Shown piece after piece: positions 61,371 to 64,000 of a DNA stretch of 64,000 nt. A program made the translations under genes and the position numbers. The DNA lies in assembly GCA_037389465.1 (NCBI GenBank), contig JAZARR010000231.1, positions 2,914,001 to 2,978,000 of the forward strand, written 5' to 3'. How positions within the stretch are numbered: position 1 is the stretch's first letter; each line of letters begins with the position of its first letter. A model generated the notes under the pieces. The model saw only the letters and a program-made list of their open reading frames with translations. It did no database searches and was not told where the DNA came from. The stretch is from Baylisascaris procyonis. Lineage: Eukaryota > Nematoda > Chromadorea > Rhabditida > Ascarididae.

Positions 61371-64000
61371 CAGGTAAGTATCGGTCACAGGATAGTAAGG
61401 CTTGCATGACGAGAAAGTGGGATGGGGCATGGTAGGGGGGGAGGAGGAAAAGGAAGTAATAGCAATAAGAACGAAAAAGAGGAAAAATAGGTAAGTATCG
61501 GTCACAGGATAGTAAGGCTAGCATGACAAGAAAGTGGGATGGGGCGTGGTACGGGGGGAGGAGGAAAAGGAAGTAATAGCAATAAGAACGAAAAAGAGGA
61601 AAAATAGGTAAGTATCGGTCACAGGATAGTAAGGCTAGCATGACAAGAAAGTGGGATGGGCGTGGTACGGGGGGAGGAGGAAAAGGAAGTAATAGCAATA
61701 AGAATAAAAAAGAGGAAAAATAGGTAAGTATCGGTCACAGGATAGTAAGGCTAGCATGACAAGAAAGTGGGATGGGGCGTGGTACGGGGGGAGGAGGAAA
61801 AGGAAGTAATAGCAATAAGAATAAAAAAGAGGAAAAATAGGTAAGTATCGGTCACAGGATAGTAAGGCTAGCATAACAAGAAAGTGGGATGGGGCGTGGT
61901 ACGGGGGGAGGAGGAAAAGGAAGTAATAGCAATAAGAATAAAAAAGAGGAAAAATAGGTAAGTATCGGTCACAGGATAGTAAGGCTAGCATGACAAGAAA
62001 GTGGGATGGGGCGTGGTACGGGGGGAGGAGGAAAAGGAAGTAATAGCAATAAGAATAAAAAAGAGGAAAAATAGGTAAGTATCGGTCACAGGATAGTAAG
62101 GCTAGCATGACAAGAAAGTGGGATGGGGCGTGGTACGGGGGGAGGAGGAAAAGGAAGTAATAGCAATAAGAATAAAAAAGAGGAAAAATAGGTAAGTATC
62201 GGTCACAGGATAGTAAGGCTAGCATAACAAGAAAGTGGGATGGGGCGTGGTACGGGGGGAGGAGGAAAAGGAAGTAATAGCAATAAGAATAAAAAAGAGG
62301 AAAAATAGGTAAGTATCGGTCACAGGATAGTAAGGCTAGCATGACAAGAAAGTGGGATGGGGCGTGGTACGGGGGGAGGAGGAAAAGGAAGTAATAGCAA
62401 TAAGAATAAAAAAGAGGAAAAATAGGTAAGTATCGGTCACAGGATAGTAAGGCTAGCATGACAAGAAAGTGGGATGGGGCGTGGTACGGGGGGAGGAGGA
62501 AAAGGAAGTAATAGCAATAAGAATAAAAAAGAGGAAAAATAGGTAAGTATCGGTCACAGGATAGTAAGGCTAGCATAACAAGAAAGTGGGATGGGGCGTG
62601 GTACGGGGGGAGGAGGAAAAGGAAGTAATAGCAATAAGAATAAAAAAGAGGAAAAATAGGTAAGTATCGGTCACAGGATAGTAAGGCTAGCATGACAAGA
62701 AAGTGGGATGGGGCGTGGTACGGGGGGAGGAGGAAAAGGAAGTAATAGCAATAAGAACGAAAAAGAGGAAAAATAGGTAAGTATCGGTCACAGGATAGTA
62801 AGGCTAGCATGACAAGAAAGTGGGATGGGTCGTGGTACGGGGGGAGGAGGAAAAGGAAGTAATAGCAATAAGAACGAAAAAGAGGAAAAATAGGTAAGTA
62901 TCGGTCACAGGATAGTAAGGCTAGCATGACAAGAAAGTGGGATGGGGCGTGGTACGGGGGGAGGAGGAAAAGGAAGTAATAGCAATAAGAACGAAAAAGA
63001 GGAAAAATAGGTAAGTATCGGTCACAGGATAGTAAGGCTAGCATGACAAGAAAGTGGGATGGGGCGTGGTACGGGGGGAGGAGGAAAAGGAAGTAATAGC
63101 AATAAGAACGAAAAAGAGGAAAAATAGGTAAGTATCGGTCACAGGATAGTAAGGCTAGCATGACAAGAAAGTGGGATGGGGCGTGGTACGGGGGGAGGAG
63201 GAAAAGGAAGTAATAGCAATAAGAACGAAAAAGAGGAAAAATAGGTAAGTATCGGTCACAGGATAGTAAGGCTAGCATGACAAGAAAGTGGGATGGGGCG
63301 TGGTACGGGGGGAGGAGGAAAAGGAAGTAATAGCAATAAGAACGAAAAAGAGGAAAAATAGGTAAGTATCGGTCACAGGATAGTAAGGCTAGCATGACAA
63401 GAAAGTGGGATGGGGCGTGGTACGGGGGGAGGAGGAAAAGGAAGTAATAGCAATAAGAACGAAAAAGAGGAAAAATAGGTAAGTATCGGTCACAGGATAG
63501 TAAGGCTAGCATGACAAGAAAGTGGGATGGGGCGTGGTACGGGGGGAGGAGGAGGAAAAGGAAGTAATAGCAATAAGAACGAAAAAGAGGAAAAATAGGT
63601 AAGTATCGGTCACAGGATAGTAAGGCTAGCATGACAAGAAAGTGGGATGGGGCGTGGTACGGGGGGAGGAGGAAAAGGAAGTAATAGCAATAAGAATAAA
63701 AAAGAGGAAAAATAGGTAAGTATCGGTCACAGGATAGTAAGGCTAGCATGACAAGAAAGTGGGATGGGGCGTGGTACGGGGGGAGGAGGAAAAGGAAGTA
63801 ATAGCAATAAGAATAAAAAGTAGAGGAAAAAAGTAGGTAAGTATCGGTCACAGGATAGTAAGGCTAGCATAACAAGAAAGTGGGATGGGGCGTGGTACGG
63901 GGGGAGGAGGAAAAGGAAGTAATAGCAATAAGAATAAAAAAGAGGAAAAATAGGTAAGTATCGGTCACAGGATAGTAAGGCTAGCATGACAAGAAAGTGG
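61371..64000 (+). repeat. 117-bp satellite, about 22 copies, continues past the window end
   Basis: GGTAAGTATCGGTCACAGGA begins at 61373, 61490, 61607, 61723 and 61840, so the unit is 117 bp with rare one-base changes. Each unit has the order GTAAGTATCGG, AGGATAGTAAGGCTAGCAT, AAGTGGGATGGGGCGTGGTA, then a G/A-rich run and AGGAAGTAATAGCAATAAGA. Copies are nearly identical; variant positions (GCATGAC or GCATAAC, AGAACG or AGAATA) mark subfamilies. The first copy, at the left junction, is the most diverged. The unit is a multiple of three, so the minus strand stays open for 738 codons as a 39-residue repeat (units such as YSYCYYFLFLLPPYHAPSHF); this is not a gene. Confidence 0.97.

Noticed and set aside
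61195..61377. Plus-strand exon ending at CACAG|GTAAGTA
   Set aside because: The donor is simply the first copy of the satellite motif and the 60-codon frame has no family match or acceptor; kept only as a note.
61635..63851. 738-codon minus-strand open frame as a repeat protein gene
   Set aside because: It is a translation of the 117-bp satellite; each copy gives the same 39 residues and there is no gene structure.

Overview
This is AT-rich animal nuclear DNA (my estimate is about two thirds A+T). Genes are split into small exons with GT-AG introns, CpG is not obviously depleted, and there are long (TA)n tracts, satellite arrays and decayed retroelements. Acceptors are mostly TTTCAG/TTGCAG/TTATAG-like and non-coding DNA has many T-runs next to TTTTCG-type words. 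An invertebrate fits best, for example a nematode or an arthropod, but I cannot name the species.

One gene can be read with confidence. It lies on the minus strand and occupies most of the window, from its stop codon at 12157 to the last visible exon at 59703. It is the C-terminal 594 codons of a DBL/DBS (MCF2/MCF2L)-type Rho guanine-nucleotide exchange factor. The 13 coding exons join in frame without a break. In protein order they encode the end of a spectrin-like helical repeat (59703-51547), a Ser-rich linker (33886-33755), a complete DH (RhoGEF) domain (33239-30578), a PH domain (28611 to about 14010), and a short Ser/Thr/Pro-rich tail (13541-12157). The 5' end, expected to carry a CRAL-TRIO/Sec14 domain and the start of the spectrin repeat, lies beyond 64000.

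Layout by coordinate: 1-12156 is non-coding downstream DNA with a 37-bp minisatellite (4.7 kb), an A/T-rich inverted array around a (TA)n tract (7.0-7.3 kb) and a decayed reverse transcriptase (9.0-9.7 kb). 12157-14149 holds the last four exons. 14436-28125 is a 13.7-kb satellite filling the intron that splits the PH domain. 28414-33886 holds the exons for most of the DH-PH module. 33887-51546 is a 17.7-kb intron with (TA)n tracts, a decayed Ty3/gypsy-like pol fragment (about 49.0-49.6 kb) and scattered A/T-rich DNA. 51547-59703 has three spectrin-region exons and a 525-bp foldback element. 61371-64000 is a 117-bp satellite that continues off the window.

The least ordinary structures are the two satellites. 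The large one is built from a module of about 49 bp used in both orientations, giving 4-module (about 195 bp) and 5-module (about 245 bp) units that are themselves amplified as blocks of 1,371 and 2,251 bp. The 117-bp one carries an ideal 5' splice-site sequence on the strand antisense to the gene and a pyrimidine tract plus TAG on the sense strand, in every copy. Its length is a multiple of three, so it produces a spurious open frame of over 700 codons.
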